A stretch of DNA of 64,000 nucleotides from Batillaria attramentaria (GCA_018292915.2 JACVVK020000060.1:753001-817000); one strand, 5' to 3'; positions 1 through 63,335 are shown, counted from the stretch's first letter. The notes: generated from the sequence alone by a model not told the origin. Made by a program: numbers and translations.

Positions 1-7
1 CACTTAC

Positions 8-49924
<49,917 letters not shown>

Positions 49925-50600
49925 CTGTATTGATCAAAACAGAGATTCAGCGAAAGCCGCGTAAGAGACAAAACCGCAGAATATCATTACGATGACACTT
50001 CTTCAGAAGTATGTCCTGTGAGAATTGCGGCGGACATTTCTTACATTTCTAGGTAATGGCGTCTGCAACGCTCTAAATCCCGAAACAATAGCGACAATTC
50101 TCCAACGTTTGTGGTTCCGAACAACCCATCACTACAATCAAGAGGAAACTGCAGACAGCAGCAAGAATGAATCTTTTCAGCGGCAATTAAAAAAAAAAAA
50201 CAAGATTTTTTTAACCACAAATAGAGGTCAAGTGAAACTCTCTTGCACTAAAAACAATCACTATATTTTAAAGATTCCTCCTCACACACACCGTTGTGTT
50301 GCGAATGTTTTCGACGACACAAACAGCGAAGCACTGCTTGTACTGACATGTTCTTCGTTATTCTTACGGGACCTTTAAACCGACATCGACGAGAAACAGG
50401 AGGTCAACAGTATGACGTGGCAACTGTTTGTATCAGCAAGAGTTTTTATGAATTTACGACAACAATAACAAAAATCCAGATACTGTCAGTTCGCACTGTG
50501 ATCAAATTATAAAGTGTGCGCAATCTGCACTCCACTCAAAAAGGTCCAGGAAAAATGTTTCAAAGTTATAACAAGTTCACAATTAAATCGAAGAAAGTTG
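49925..50600. other. Immediate upstream of DGK exon 1
   Basis: Holds the pyrimidine-rich acceptor tract (about 49925-49960 on the minus strand) and a poly-A (50188-50201). No other feature. Confidence 0.6.
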
Positions 50601-51560
50601 TTTTCATACCCTGAATGACGAGGTTGCGGAAGGTTTCAATGCATCAAACTGAAAACGGCAAACTGTAAGAATGAAGTATAGTCCACAGCGTTCCCGACGC
50701 CGTCAGTGAAGTGACGGTGCAGCACGGCAGAAGACAGGAGGAAGAAGGAAGTGAGCCACTGACTGGCGGCCCGCAAAGACTGAATGACGAGGACAGGATC
50801 CCTGTCACCTGCCGGACGACTGACGGTGCGCGGCCACTAAGGACTGCATCCCCACGTCCTGTCGTCGACCGCAACACTGGCAACCAGACCAGCAACCCCA
50901 CCAACACCGGCGCCGGCGGCAGTCGTCGTGGGCATGTAACGGAGTAGATGGAGTAGAGAGCGGGGCGGCGGGCGGACCACTGTTTGTTACACTGTGGTGC
51001 CGCTTGCCACCACCCGCGGAAGCCTTGAGCAGCACTCACACACTGTGGTAGGGCACCAGCGTCTCTGAGCTTCTCTCCTTCGTCCAGCACCCTTCATCAG
51101 GCACCGTTCCCATACCGACTACACGTACACCGATGGACGGAACACGTGGCTCTCTCACCGCTAGACGTGAGAGAAGGTGAGGTAATGTTGCGAGCGATTC
51201 TGTCTGTCAGTCTCCGCGTCCCCCCTGCTAGGACTAATCTAACGCCTTCACAATGATCCAGCAGCGTCCACCAAGCGACTGACGACCACCAGTATTCTCT
51301 ATTTCACTGCTCGCTGAGAGTCTGCACTATGACGGTCTGGCACCAATAATGACGTTTCTACACACAATGCACTTTGTCAAACGGTACCTGTTGACTACGT
51401 CGAACCCGCTGGCCGAAAGTGTTCAACATTCCCGTCAGTCGACACCTCTAACTTGGCACTTCCAAAGCACTTCTTTCTCGACAACGATCTCTACGCAATG
51501 AACTGCACCCAGCCGTGTCTGAATGAACTGCTGCGCCTGTCTGCCGCAACGGTCAGGTAA
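50600..51560 (-). promoter_or_regulatory. CpG-rich region; candidate DGK promoter or 5' UTR exon
   Basis: Clearly richer in C, G and CpG (for example CCGGCGCCGGCGGCAG near 50912 and GCGGGGCGGCGGGCGG near 50960) than the AT-rich surroundings. On the gene strand a short piece about 50612-50668 lies between CATTCTTACAG and CAGG|GTATGA and could be a non-coding exon. No TATA box or initiator is evident, and the open frames across it look like composition effects. A plus-strand GGTCAG|GTAAGT at about 51557 means an exon in the other direction cannot be excluded. Confidence 0.3.
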
Positions 51561-53650
51561 GTTATTACTAGTACTCGTTCATCCTTTTCGCCTGTGTATC
51601 TGTAATAGCCCTCAGAGAGCTACCACTCCGCTCATGCTGTCAAAATACGGCGCCCAGCAGTAACTGCTTGCAGTGTGGCTTTCTTTCTCTCTCTCTCTTT
51701 CTCGACAGTAAGTGACACTAAATCGCTCACATGTCTATCTTCCCCCAATGACACCCACCTTTCGGTATTGATCGTACATTACTGGGCCGGCTTCCTATCT
51801 AATTGTCTCCTGACACAGCACAATGTACTCCCCTACTGCGCTCCGTGCGATCGTTTTTCTCTCGTGTAGGCAATGTTCGTCCAACGGCGGCCTTCGTCTA
51901 CATACCGTAATCAACTGCTATTCTTCTCCTCCTCCATCTCCGGACGGTAACGTCAGCTAAATTAATATCTCTCTTATCTTCCAAGTACGTATTCACAAGC
52001 CGCCGGACGGTAGAATCCAACGCAGGACTGGTATTGGCCATTGCGGTTTTGATCGGGGGCGGGAGGTTTGGGGCGGTAGCCCATCTGCCTGGCCTCTGTG
52101 CGCCTAATGAGCGCTCTGTATGGATAGGCACATGTCCAATGGATCACTGGGGCCGTGGACAGGCGCTGAATCAAGAAACATACACCAGGGCGGGCAGGTG
52201 ACTGGCAACTCACCGTCGGTACCAGACCCTCGTTGCGTCAATCAGCAGGCGATAACTTGTGTAACCGGTGCAGACTGAATAATCTAGATAATCACTGATC
52301 TGCCTGCACCTGATGCGCTTAGTGCACCGCGATCGTAGTTGTTAAGATCATACATGGGTGCCCCTCCCTAATCGCTGGTATTTCAGACGGAAATATGAAT
52401 ACAGAAATCCGATTCCGATACTGAACACTACGCAGTTTGTACTGTGCACAAACATTTGTTAGTAAGTCTGTTACATTTCACAACGCGGAATTTCCAACAG
52501 CGTGTGCACATCAGACGCAAGTAAAATGCATGCATCTGTCGTTCACAGTGGTTCACAAAGCGGAATTTCCAACCCAACTGCGTGTTCACACTGATTTGAC
52601 AAAAGTGAAAGCACGCATTTGTCATTCTCATCAGCGTCAGCCATATCACGGCATCCTGCCATGCTCATCTGGCAGCAAAAATCGAACTAAACACGTTTTC
52701 CGTGCTTCCGTGTGCTGCTAATTATACAGATAATGTCTTTAGAGTCGATATCTGCCCGGGAAGGTTAGAAATCGAAAGTAGCTGCTCTTCTAGCCCGTAA
52801 GCCTTGCTAGAGAATCCAGTGTCGAGATATATTCCCTCTGAAAGTCTAATCAACTAAGACGCTGAAATCGACCGTTTTCTCTCTGACCTTTAGAAAATTG
52901 TTCGGTTTCAACATAACAAGAACGGCTTTCAGTGCTGTCGCTAGCTGGTCAGCCTCCTCGATCAGCTTTCTTTTGTTTGTGTGTGTTTTAACCTCAGTGT
53001 TCTCTGTAAGAAATACCAACAAATGCCGTGTACCGAGTCCTGGTGGTTCATTTATCTCGACGTAAAGGTCGAGTGCCGTGCGAATGCCTTGACGTTTAGC
53101 ACGTGCGCACCTTGATCACCGATGGCTGGTTCGCCAGTGATAGTTCCAGTGTCGCAATACAAACCCAGGTGAAGGCAATCCACTGATGGTCCTCATCCTT
53201 ACCAAGGCCTGCAGGGCAACAGTCGCTGGCGACCACTAGCCTGAAGCCGCTCCACCGGCTCTCAGACAAGCGTTATTTTACGGCCCTCATCATTATCAGC
53301 CTTATCGGTCTCTCGGATACCTGGCTGCACTATTTCAGCAGTGTTTGTCTAGTGCATGCATGAGCAGGCCCCTTCCCCGTTATCTCATTCCACAACTAGC
53401 AAGGCAAGGGTTAATATTTTACAGAGTAGCACAATCACGAGTTTCTCCGATCGAACCCGACCTCCCACTCGGCCACACTAGCCCTGTGCATGGACCGACT
53501 CGATAGTCTTTGATCACACTAATCGTCGTGCTCAGCAGCTACTTGGTGACTGTCATCCGTCATGGTCGTCGCTCGTGACCGAAGTCGTGCCCAGCGTGGG
53601 CACGTTAATTACAGGATCAGGCAGTCTCTCTCAGTGCGTAGAGAACTGGC
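51561..53650. other. No recognised gene
   Basis: Contains only short CT runs (51680-51703) and an approximately 78-bp direct duplication at 52478-52555 / 52556-52635, sharing CACAA.GCGGAATTTCCAA and GCGTGT.CACA. Confidence 0.6.
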
Positions 53651-54035
53651 CACAAGTAAAGACCTGTCGAAAACAGTAAATCTTCTGCTCAGTCGTCATA
53701 ACTGATTGCACTGTTCAAACATTTATGGCCGGTCTACTGGGCTGTCTCTATCCACATGTGAATAAATAGTCGCAAGTAAAAACTGCTCAAAACAGTAAAA
53801 CCTCTGCTCAGTCATCACAGCTGATTGCACTGTTCAGACATTTATCGTCTATTGGGCTGTCTCTATCCGCATGTGGATAAATAGCCGCAAGTAGAAACTG
53901 CTCAAATCAGTATTCGTCGGTAAGACTTCTCTTCAGTAGTCATAACTGACTGCACTGTTCTAACATTCATGACCTGCTACACTGTCTCTCTCCACATGCG
54001 ATTAATTACTCACAAGTAAAAGCTGCGGAACAAAA
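53651..54035 (+). repeat. Degenerate tandem repeat, ~120-bp period, three units and part of a fourth
   Basis: Units start C.CAAGTA.A.AC near 53651, 53771, 53887 and 54012. They share CTCAGTC.TCA.A.CTGATTGCACTGTTC.AACATTTAT and GGGCTGTCTCTATCC.CATGTG.ATAAATAG. Confidence 0.85.
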
Positions 54036-54745
54036 AGCTGCCCAACAACTTTCAATTCGTCAGAACCGCACAGTTACGGCAGTCGTAGTCTGAGTACGAG
54101 TGTACAAGCCCAATGCAATATCGCGCAATGTGCGCTCACACGTGTTCGTGTGTAGGTGCACCAGTAATTGTTATCTAAATACCAGTGCAGCGGATAGTCA
54201 AACACAAGGGAGAATCGTATTTCCGTTAATAGCAAGCTGTTGCGATGGATGAGGTAAACATGGCCAGCTAAAACACAGTACGGACGGGCTCACTGTATAA
54301 TCATTGCGCGCCACGTTTTGATTCTTACACAGATTGTGTACTGGTATGTGCCGAGCTGCGTTTTCGCAAACTCTTCAGCCAGACGGGGATTTAAACTTGA
54401 AAGTGGATTTTTTTTTTCTCCGTCGCCAGAATGTTGAAATTTCAACACTCTATTCTCGCGCAGTAAAGCACTCCTGAATCCTCTGTTAAAGTGATCGATC
54501 TAATTAATCACAACCAACAAGTACATGCTGAACAAATAATCACAGGACGCCCAGGGCTGACACCAGTCAGACAAGCCTATCATATAATAATAATAATCAT
54601 CATAACCAGGCAATAAACAAAGGATTCTCTGCGCAGTGCTAATAATTATCACCAATACTGATCCCCGCGTGTCATCAATAATGGATGCTGACGGATACGC
54701 AATCCATTGTAATCGATAGAACGTCCCCCCCCTTCCCCTTCTTAC

Positions 54746-54748
<3 letters not shown>

Positions 54749-54816
<68 letters not shown>

Positions 54817-54830
54817 CGCACACACACACA
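54749..54830 (+). repeat. (CA)n microsatellite with GCAC interruptions
   Basis: About 38 CA units, two GCAC breaks near the 3' end. Confidence 0.95.
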
Positions 54831-55067
54831 TCAAAGTGAGATACAACACGAGAGAGCCCAGAATGTTGATCAGAAACACAGATCGAATTTTACACACACA
54901 CGACATCAATAGTGTACACTGACCCATGCAGCACGAACCACTGCCCAAAACCGATCCTTCACTCAAGTCAGCAGCAGTTTCTGAGTCCTGTTTTGTCCAA
55001 ACTCAGCTGTATATATATATACGGACTTCGCACGTCAGTGTGTTCCATTCGGAGCTCTCACTAATCT

Positions 55068-55125
55068 CTAAGACAGATTATTTCGAGAGCACAGGCGCAG
55101 CCACAAGGGCAAAACCGAAGTCTCC
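55068..55125 (+). repeat. Dispersed repeat family R3, partial copy
   Basis: GACAGATTATTTCGAGAGCACAGGCGCAGCCAC aligns with the start of the copies at 23910 and 62640. Confidence 0.5.
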
Positions 55126-55687
55126 CTACACGATAGTAATGTCAGCAATAGCGCATTTGACGCTTTTTCCGCGAACATTTGCGTTGTTCTGGCTCAGTTC
55201 ATCCAGTCACACCAGCGAGAAACAAAGCGAGACGATGTCGAACTCTGTCTCACTGTATAGTACAGCACCTGTTGGTTTTTCACCGGGGAAAGTCTGTTCA
55301 CCCTAATCAGTCCGACACCTAGCGCGACTAGCAAGACAGTATTACCATAAATGACTGAAGGCGGATTCCATGGTTGTGGCGAGACAGCACACCGACCACG
55401 GGAATATACTGACATAAATCATTTACTGTATGACACCCACGTATCCAAGGACAGTTAGGTCACTCCCAGTTACCCAGCTCAGAAAGACGTTCTGTACGTT
55501 AGGTTGAAGAAGCCGACTCTCCCGTTCAATACACTTGACACTTTGAAGCTAAATTCTCTCCGACAACAGTTCCTAATCTGAACCAGTTCTACTAAACATA
55601 GTATCAAAAGCAAGATTATCTAATGCCTCAGGCACAGAAATTTCATTCTGTACGAATGCATTTTACGAATGCCGCCAAAGGAAGCTC

Positions 55688-55690
<3 letters not shown>

Positions 55691-55770
<80 letters not shown>
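55691..55770 (+). repeat. (CA)40 pure microsatellite
   Basis: Uninterrupted CA run. Confidence 0.95.
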
Positions 55771-55772
<2 letters not shown>

Positions 55773-56671
55773 TCTTTACGAACGCATATTGCGGATGCTG
55801 CGAACGATGTGCCGGCACACAGCCAACGGCGAAATTCAAGAATCTTAAACAAACGTCAAACCCGTCAAACCTATTTAGCGTGAGATTACTTGACTATTAC
55901 GATCAGTCTTGTTTTGTGCAGGCCCTCTCGTTAAAGCACGACAAAGTACTGGGGAAAAAAAACACACACACTTTAAAACCGGAGTGAACGTGATTGTGTG
56001 AAAGGATGGGACTGACGCACATAAACGTTCTTGGCCGATAATCAAAACTGACAAAACAAGCAATTCCGCTCAAATGCTCGGATCAGAAGTAAACAATTTA
56101 GCGAGTCGTTCCCATGTCTTCTTTGAGACACCCTTCTGAATCGATCGTTTTGCAACATCATTTCCCATTTATTTCCCTGAAAGACAAGCGACTTTTTTTT
56201 TAATGAACATTTGTAAAACATGCACTCCCTCAGGGCGCCGCGAGCTCTTCCGTTATCTCTCTTTTCATCATCTTGTCTGCTGGTTTTACGTCCACAAGTC
56301 GATCAATCGGATCAGGAGCTATGGAATTTTTTTGACTGCGTCCAAGACAACACCAGCCACCAATCCCATCTCTTTGTCTCTGTCGAACTCAGAAAGCTGC
56401 TTGTCGCCTGCATCTTTTGGGTGAGTCAATCATTTCCCGCGGCTGCACGGAGTATCTTGGTTGTTTTGGAATCTGGCGCCTGACCCCCGGATCGAGTGGG
56501 GGAGGGTTTGACGATGTCCCAGCACGTCAGGCGGTGTCAGGAGGCCGCTCATTCTCCTCTGAGACTTTTGGGAAGAACTTCCGTGTCGGGCTCGTATTTT
56601 ACACCTCGGTATCGCAGCCGGGCGAGTAGAGTGCTGGATGTTCTTGGTCAGGGTGTCAATGGTTTTCGGTC

Positions 56672-56703
<32 letters not shown>

Positions 56704-57069
56704 GGTGCGTGCACAGTTATTCCGATCGTAACCATCTACAGTTTCAATATTCTATTCGTAGATGATTTCTTGCTATGCCTTGAAAGCGATCCCCGACTCT
56801 CAAATGACCGCAACATTTCCATTTATAGAGACTGCAGAACTGAGAAGCTTGGGCATTAATGGATAATTCAGTCGGAAGATCGGGGTGTTCCGAGTCTTTT
56901 GGTTTCGTTGTTGCTGTTGCTTTGTATCTGCCTTTTGTTGTTGTTTTCGGTGCTTTGGAGGGAGTAAGGGTTCGGGGGTGGGAGGTGCGGTGGGCGATAG
57001 TTGAGAGTCGGAGGTGAAAATCTACACATGGCAGGGCACCTGGAATCGAAGGTTCTGTTGTTGTTGTAG

Positions 57070-57072
<3 letters not shown>

Positions 57073-57140
<68 letters not shown>
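57073..57140 (+). repeat. (GT)34 microsatellite
   Basis: Uninterrupted GT run preceded by GTTGTTGTTGTAG. Confidence 0.95.
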
Positions 57141-57145
<5 letters not shown>

Positions 57146-58002
57146 TGTTTTGCGATATAGCACTATTAAAGGCCCCTTTACACGCCCCTGTTCGCTACAG
57201 ACAATGTAATGTGTCTTCTAAGAACAACGGACAATGTACGCGGCAAGAACGTTTCCCCTTGACAGCGCGGTCATTATTCTCGGGCAAAGCGAACGAGGCA
57301 GTCCAGATTCTGGATCAAGCAGTGTTTTCGCCAGCTATTTCGGGGAGGTGTGGCTGTTTGTCACCGGTGACACTAAACAGGCAAACTACGGGCTTGACTA
57401 ACAACAAGCGTTAACATTCCCCCTTCTTTTGTCGCCTCCTCCGTCAATGCTGAAAACAAGCCGATAGCTGGCAGTCCGCGGTTTGTGGCAGGTCCCAAAC
57501 GATCGGAGCGGTACTGTAAACACTCTGTGTACAGCCACGCGACAAAAGGTGGAACGGTCCTCCGAGGCCCGGACTCTATTGACGCTGGACACACTTGACC
57601 GGCGTGAACTGTCCACATTTGTCGCGAACCGGAACAGGAAAGGTGGCAACCGACGCGAATGAAAGATTGTGTATTGTCTTTTAACGCCTAGCAATCAATG
57701 ATTGTTCAGCTTCAAGTGGTGGTGATCACGCTGCAAGTAAAGAGGTGGGCTGCTGTTGCAAAACCTCTCGTGTTGATTCTGAACAACCTTGTCATGTGTC
57801 ATGCGGTATTTGCACTCCCTGCCAATACGATCTGACGACAAACGAGACGTGGTAGGAGTATTATTCATGCGAAAATCGTAACGAGGCGGGCGATTATCAA
57901 ACTAAATGGCCGTCTATAGATCTCAAGCGTGGGATGGGATGCTTCACGGTTATGAGTATTGCTTTTTTTTCTTTTTTTTCTGGACACACTCAGGAAACGC
58001 CG

Positions 58003-58357
58003 GACCACCCCCAAAAAGTTGTGCCTGAAGGCCGTTGGTTATCATTCAAAAATGACCACCCCAAGAAATTTGTGCCTGAAGGCCGTTGGTTATCATTCAA
58101 AAATGACCACCCCACGAAATTTGTGCCTGAGGGCCGTTGGTTATCAATCAAAAGTGACCACCCCAAGAAATTTGTGTCTGAAGACCGTTGGTTATCATTA
58201 AAAAATGACCACCCCAAGAAATTTGTGCCTGAAGGCCGTTGGTTATAAATCAAAATGACCACCCCAAGAAATGTGTGCCTGAAGGCCGTTGGTTATCATT
58301 CAAAAATGACCACCCCAAGAAATTTGTGCCTGAAGGCCGTTCGTTATCATTCAAAAA
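58003..58357 (+). repeat. 51-bp minisatellite, seven units
   Basis: Unit starts at about 58003, 58054, 58105, 58156, 58207, 58257 and 58308. The consensus encodes DHPKKFVPEGRWLSFKN in one plus-strand frame, and 51 is a multiple of three, so the first five units stay open (about 57934-58248). One unit is 50 bp and breaks the frame. Two longer, diverged relatives (GACCATCCCATGAAATTTGTGC...) follow at 58418 and 58509. No sign of a start context, splice sites or homologous protein, so I treat it as non-coding. Confidence 0.9.
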
Positions 58358-58417
58358 TAAACAACGATGCATAACATACTCTAAGTCTGAAAGCACAGAA
58401 CTACTCATTGACCAAAC

Positions 58418-58600
58418 GACCATCCCATGAAATTTGTGCCTCAAGGCCGTTGGTTATCAGCCAAAATGAATAAAGCTGTATACGATGCTAAACGGCTCAT
58501 TGTGACCAAACGACCATCCCATGAAATTTGTGCATGAACGCCGCTGGTCATCAGTCAAAAATGAATAACGCTGCATACAATGCTGAAAGACTGCATGAAA
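58418..58600 (+). repeat. Diverged ~91-bp relatives of the 51-bp repeat
   Basis: CGACCATCCCATGAAATTTGTGC.T.AA.GCCG.TGGTTATCAG..AAAATGAATAA.GCTG.ATAC.ATGCT occurs twice, fused to sequence absent from the 51-bp units. Confidence 0.8.
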
Positions 58601-59566
58601 ACATCACACGGCTTATCGAGACCAAACGGTAGTCATCGAAGTAAGCACGTGCGCCGGACATGCGATGGGGACGGCAGGTGTAGCATTCTTGCATCACCCG
58701 CGTGGGAGGCAATGTTTGTTTTGTGAATACTCCAGCTTGGATCGTGATCGATTCTGGTGGCTTCCAAGCGTCGTGGCTCATTACGTATTTACGTAAGAAG
58801 TGTCAACCCCGCTGTTGAGATAATTATAACAGGACAGGAACGATAAACGTGTGCATTCATCACAGAGCTGCTGATCCGTGTGTCCCATGCTGTGCCGTCC
58901 CATGAGCTCGTCTCATCGCCCTAACCAATTTCTTACAAGTCTCACGTAAACTCATCGCGGGCGGTTTCTCAACAGCTGCAAAGATCCTTAAAAACGCTCT
59001 TCCTGTGTCACGTTCAAATCATATACCTATGTCAGTGTTTGTCTTGTTTTGGTTGTGTTCCCACACTGATAGGTGGTGGAAACACAGCCCCACAACCACC
59101 TCCAATACCCACCACCTCACACTGTGAATCCACTTCACACACAATCATCAATGCTGGTAATTTTACCCGTCCCTCAACATCTGCCGTTTATCTGAACGAT
59201 GTGCTAAACAAAATCGATATGGAGCACCACAAAAACCCAGTCAGGGACGGAGACAAAGAGAGTGTCACCAGCAGCCACTCTTTTGGGGGGGAAGCAATCG
59301 CTCCGATGGACATCCGCGAACGAGCGACACGTTGGCAAACAACCTGACTGGACGTGCAATCAGGCACGATCGTCCTCCCCACACTGTGTGATCAAAGTTA
59401 TAACGTTCGGTTTGGCCCTCCTATACAGCAACATTCTAAGAGCCGAGGATGGAAGTGTAGAAACGCGATACACTGTGCCACAAATCAACATTTCATAGCT
59501 TGAGTATGTGTCTGAAAGGAGTCCACAGAAAAGGGAGGGGTGTTAGGATAGACAATTAGCTTCGGT

Positions 59567-59692
59567 TTGTAATGGTTTCAGATGCCATACTGCGTCCTAA
59601 GTGACTGATTCTGATGCACGGATTAAGCGCATTCGACGAAAAGCTTTTACATAGCGTTGCTGTAATCCTGACAAACGTATTGAGACTTTAAC
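59567..59692 (+). repeat. Dispersed repeat family R1, copy 2
   Basis: Aligns with 9608-9735 through GTTTCAGATGCCATACTG, GTGACTGATTCTGATGCACGGATTAAGCG and CATAGCGTTG.TGTAATCC. Confidence 0.7.
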
Positions 59693-60473
59693 ACACACAA
59701 GAGCAGGACCAGGGCAAACTGTATCGCACTGTCTACAACGAAAATTAAATGCTTAAGTGGTTGTTTTTGAGTTCCGTAATCGGTACTTATCTCAGCTCAA
59801 AGACCGTGTGCCGGCAAACGCGCTCCGCATTAACGCGCATGGTGGCATTCGTATTTCAGGTTGAAAGGAAAACGAGTGACTGTTGTTTGTGCACACGCGA
59901 TGCGATTACACATCCAGAATAGTACTGAAGTGAAGGCAACTTGACCAGGCTCGCTCTCTCTCTCTGTCGGTCCCTCTCTCTGTGGCAGCGCCGACCTAAA
60001 AGACTTGGTTTGCAATGCCAGTCCCAGTCCGTCTAAACGGGCCGTGCGCTCTTAACGAACAGCTGTTGACACCCTCTAGCTTTACCGTAGACTGCATGAA
60101 CACCTCCAAAAGTACTTCGAACGCATGCTGAAACTACTGCACCTCCCCAAACGTTGTCTCAGAAATCTGTTATCTTTGCTTTCCTCTGTGTGCAATTTGG
60201 GTGCTGCTTTACTGGCACGTGTTGCCTCAGAACACTCGGTAACCCCTAGTATGAACAATCATTTAAAGTACATTAAGTGTTTTTTTTTTCACATCTTTAA
60301 AAACGACGACCCAGAGAAGGCTATGATTTGCACGTGCCTAGGTGGCATCGTGTTTTTAGCCGAGGTCGATGTGTGAGTTTAGGAAAGTTAGTTCATGTCC
60401 CTTTAAACGTCAGACCAGCAAGCCAGCAAGAGTGACTGGTACCAGATGGTGTTTTTTGTTTGTTTGTATGTTT

Positions 60474-60485
60474 TTTAAAAGTATT

Positions 60486-60516
<31 letters not shown>

Positions 60517-60520
60517 TTTT
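60474..60520 (+). repeat. (TTTA)n microsatellite
   Basis: About ten ATTT units. Confidence 0.95.
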
Positions 60521-60841
60521 TGGTTCTTCAGTCATCTAATGTTATAGGAACGCCCTGACGAGTTCCTCTGGTATTGAAGTGTAAAAAATAATAATATATA
60601 TATATTTTTTAACTATTAAAAAATGCCGTATCTTGATGTCTAGTTTCTACGACGAATCGATTCACGTGGATTATTTCTATATTTACTTAATCGGAAACCC
60701 GAAACAAGCTATAATCCATCTATAATTGTCTCTAATCCCTCCTTCTACTTCGCCAACCACGCAATCCCTTCAGGAAACAACGAACGCTGACGCATGCATG
60801 TTTTTGTTGTTGGTTTTTTGTTGTTGTTGTTGTTGTTTTTT

Positions 60842-60908
<67 letters not shown>
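60842..60908 (+). repeat. (GT)33 microsatellite
   Basis: Uninterrupted GT run preceded by (TTG)n. Confidence 0.95.
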
Positions 60909-60910
<2 letters not shown>

Positions 60911-61267
60911 ATCTTACAACCCAAGCATCTTTTCCTATGTACTGCCTATTTTCCTAATCACCCTTTCATACGTTAAAGGCCAAAGTGATTTCAATCTTTC
61001 CGTTCGAGGCACAGTCCTTTCAGACGCATTCTAGATCGATGGACCCCGGAGGGAATTATGCGTATTACAGTATTGTGGCAGTTTAGAAACAACTTCATGT
61101 TGGTCTTTCCGACGGTCGCCATTTCCTGTAAAGACGTTCAAAGGAGCTGATCAATAAGAACAGAGCGTGGTGCAAAAACAGACATCCATTAATTTTCTTC
61201 GTGCCGTCCCTCCGGCAAGCCTTTTTCCAGTCGGTTTATTTGCATCAAAACAAAGACAAGGACGGCG

Positions 61268-61547
<280 letters not shown>

Positions 61548-61989
61548 ATCATTTTACAAAAAAGGTTGCGAGTGACACCGAACTGATTGTATGTCACACG
61601 TGTCTGCAGTGCGAAAATCGGGTTAGGGTGCGAAAACAACGCCGGGAAGTGTTTCGCGCTGTGCACAACCATTCTGGACAGAACTGGCTGCCTCCAACCA
61701 CCCTCCCTCCTTCCATTTCACAATTCTTCCTCTGTGTCTACGACGACCACCAAAACAATACACCACAGTTTACCGCCTGGAGACGTCTTTAGTGCTAGCT
61801 TATCATACTGGTTCGACTGTCGACCGTGGGTGGTTGGGGCTTCGTGAAGACCAGCTGCTTTACTCGTGGTGGTCTAGCCGGCTAGCCATTGTGAGGACAC
61901 GACTATGAAAGGACAAACGTCTAATGAGTTCTCAGATTCACACCTGCACCCGGAAACCACAGTCGTCACTGTGTCCTCTCTCCCACACA

Positions 61990-62085
61990 CGCACCCCCCC
62001 CCCCCCCCCCGCCCATCTAATTCTTGCACTTGTATTTCATTATCTCACACTTTCCCTGTATCGTCAGCATCCCCCCCCCCTCTCA
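61990..62085 (+). repeat. Poly-C tracts
   Basis: C-runs at about 61995-62010 and 62071-62080. Confidence 0.9.
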
Positions 62086-62639
62086 AACGGCGTTTTGGAC
62101 GTATTCTGAAGTGAATCTAGCCAAAATTCTTGTCTAAATTCAACTGATTATGCATATACGCCCTAGTCAGTTACACCCACCCACCCACCCACACGCACGC
62201 ACACACAATCTAAGAGCTGCTTTGTCCATAAAGTTCAGTTTAAAACTTCTGGAAGCTCTTACATTTGTCTGTTTAACACCCAATATTAAAGCTTCTGCAT
62301 GCTGTTTGTTTTGTATTAGATACCATGCTTTACGTGATCTGGCTGTTCGGTGTTTTGGGACAACTCGAATGCCCCCTCCCCCCCCTCCCCACCACCACCA
62401 CCACCACAATTTCAAGATGACATTTCAGGTTTAAAACCTCCTTTAAAGATACTAATGCCACAATTTTTATGCGTACAGACCGTTCTGAGCTATCATCACC
62501 TGGACAGTGATAGCGTGTCTAATGCAGACACTAAACCAACAGAAGCGACCCCCCACTGAGCGCTCGAGTACTGTCACAACAGTCGTAGAATTTGAATGTG
62601 TAAACAAGATTGTATCGCATTAAGAGCTGTACTAAGCAT

Positions 62640-62738
62640 CCAGACAGAGTATTTCGAGCGTACAGGCGCACCCACGAGCGAAACTGTTCCAAAACGTAAG
62701 TTGCCTTAGCAAAGATGGAATAAGCCCGTTTGAGATAC
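62640..62738 (+). repeat. Dispersed repeat family R3, copy 2
   Basis: AGAGTATTTCGAGCGTACAGGCGCACCCACGAGCGAAACTGTT and AATAAGCCCGTTTGAGA align with 23910-24005. Confidence 0.65.
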
Positions 62739-62983
62739 TGGCAACACACATAAGTAACCTCCGGTGCCCACATATGTTGCAGCAGGAGTCGGCTGCTCCC
62801 GATAAAGGGGGCGTGCGTGTAGGTGGAGAATAATGCCACGGCCGCCCGCCACAACTCCCTGATCACTTCACGGGATACTAATCACGACCGTTGCAAATGT
62901 CGGCTTGCTTCAAAATGTCTAATACGAAATGCCTGTTCGATATTCGGAATAGCTCAAATTTCAGCTGAAGTAGTGCGGCGTGC

Positions 62984-63008
62984 TTTCTCTCTCTCTCTCT
63001 CTCTCTCT
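62984..63008 (+). repeat. (CT)12 microsatellite
   Basis: Uninterrupted CT run. Confidence 0.9.
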
Positions 63009-63335
63009 GCTTGTTTTGCTGACCTTACTTTTAGTGTTTACTTTGAGTGCAAGCTTACGAACCACTTTGACGTCGGCGCGTGTGCTCATGCACCGTAGGG
63101 GCATCATGGAAATAACTCGAATGCTTCAGCAGAAATACCCCGAAATACCCAACAGAAGACACACCACAGCAAATGGCAATATGCATTCATGTGGAAGACT
63201 GGAATTGTAGCTGCTCGCTTGTTGGCCTTCTAAGCAGACACGAAAGCACAAGTAGGTTCTGCGCTACCGTTGCGTCTTGCTTCAGTTTGTCATGTTTTTT
63301 TTTGTTTTTGTTTTTTATCAAGTCGTCCGTAAATG

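Larger units (their letters stand above)
54036..57980. other. No recognised gene; microsatellites
   Basis: Contains (CA)n at 54749-54830 and 55691-55770, (GA)n plus poly-G at 56668-56705, (GTT)n near 56908-56945 and (GT)34 at 57073-57140. Short frames between them have no recognisable domain. Confidence 0.6.
58601..61260. other. No recognised gene
   Basis: Contains R1 copy 2, (TTTA)n at 60474-60520, (TTG)n 60814-60838 and (GT)33 at 60842-60908. Short frames are unremarkable. Confidence 0.6.

Noticed and set aside
50644..51090. 148-codon minus-strand open frame upstream of the DGK exon
   Set aside because: GC-rich composition effect; no start context or domain seen. Kept only as a possible promoter/UTR region.
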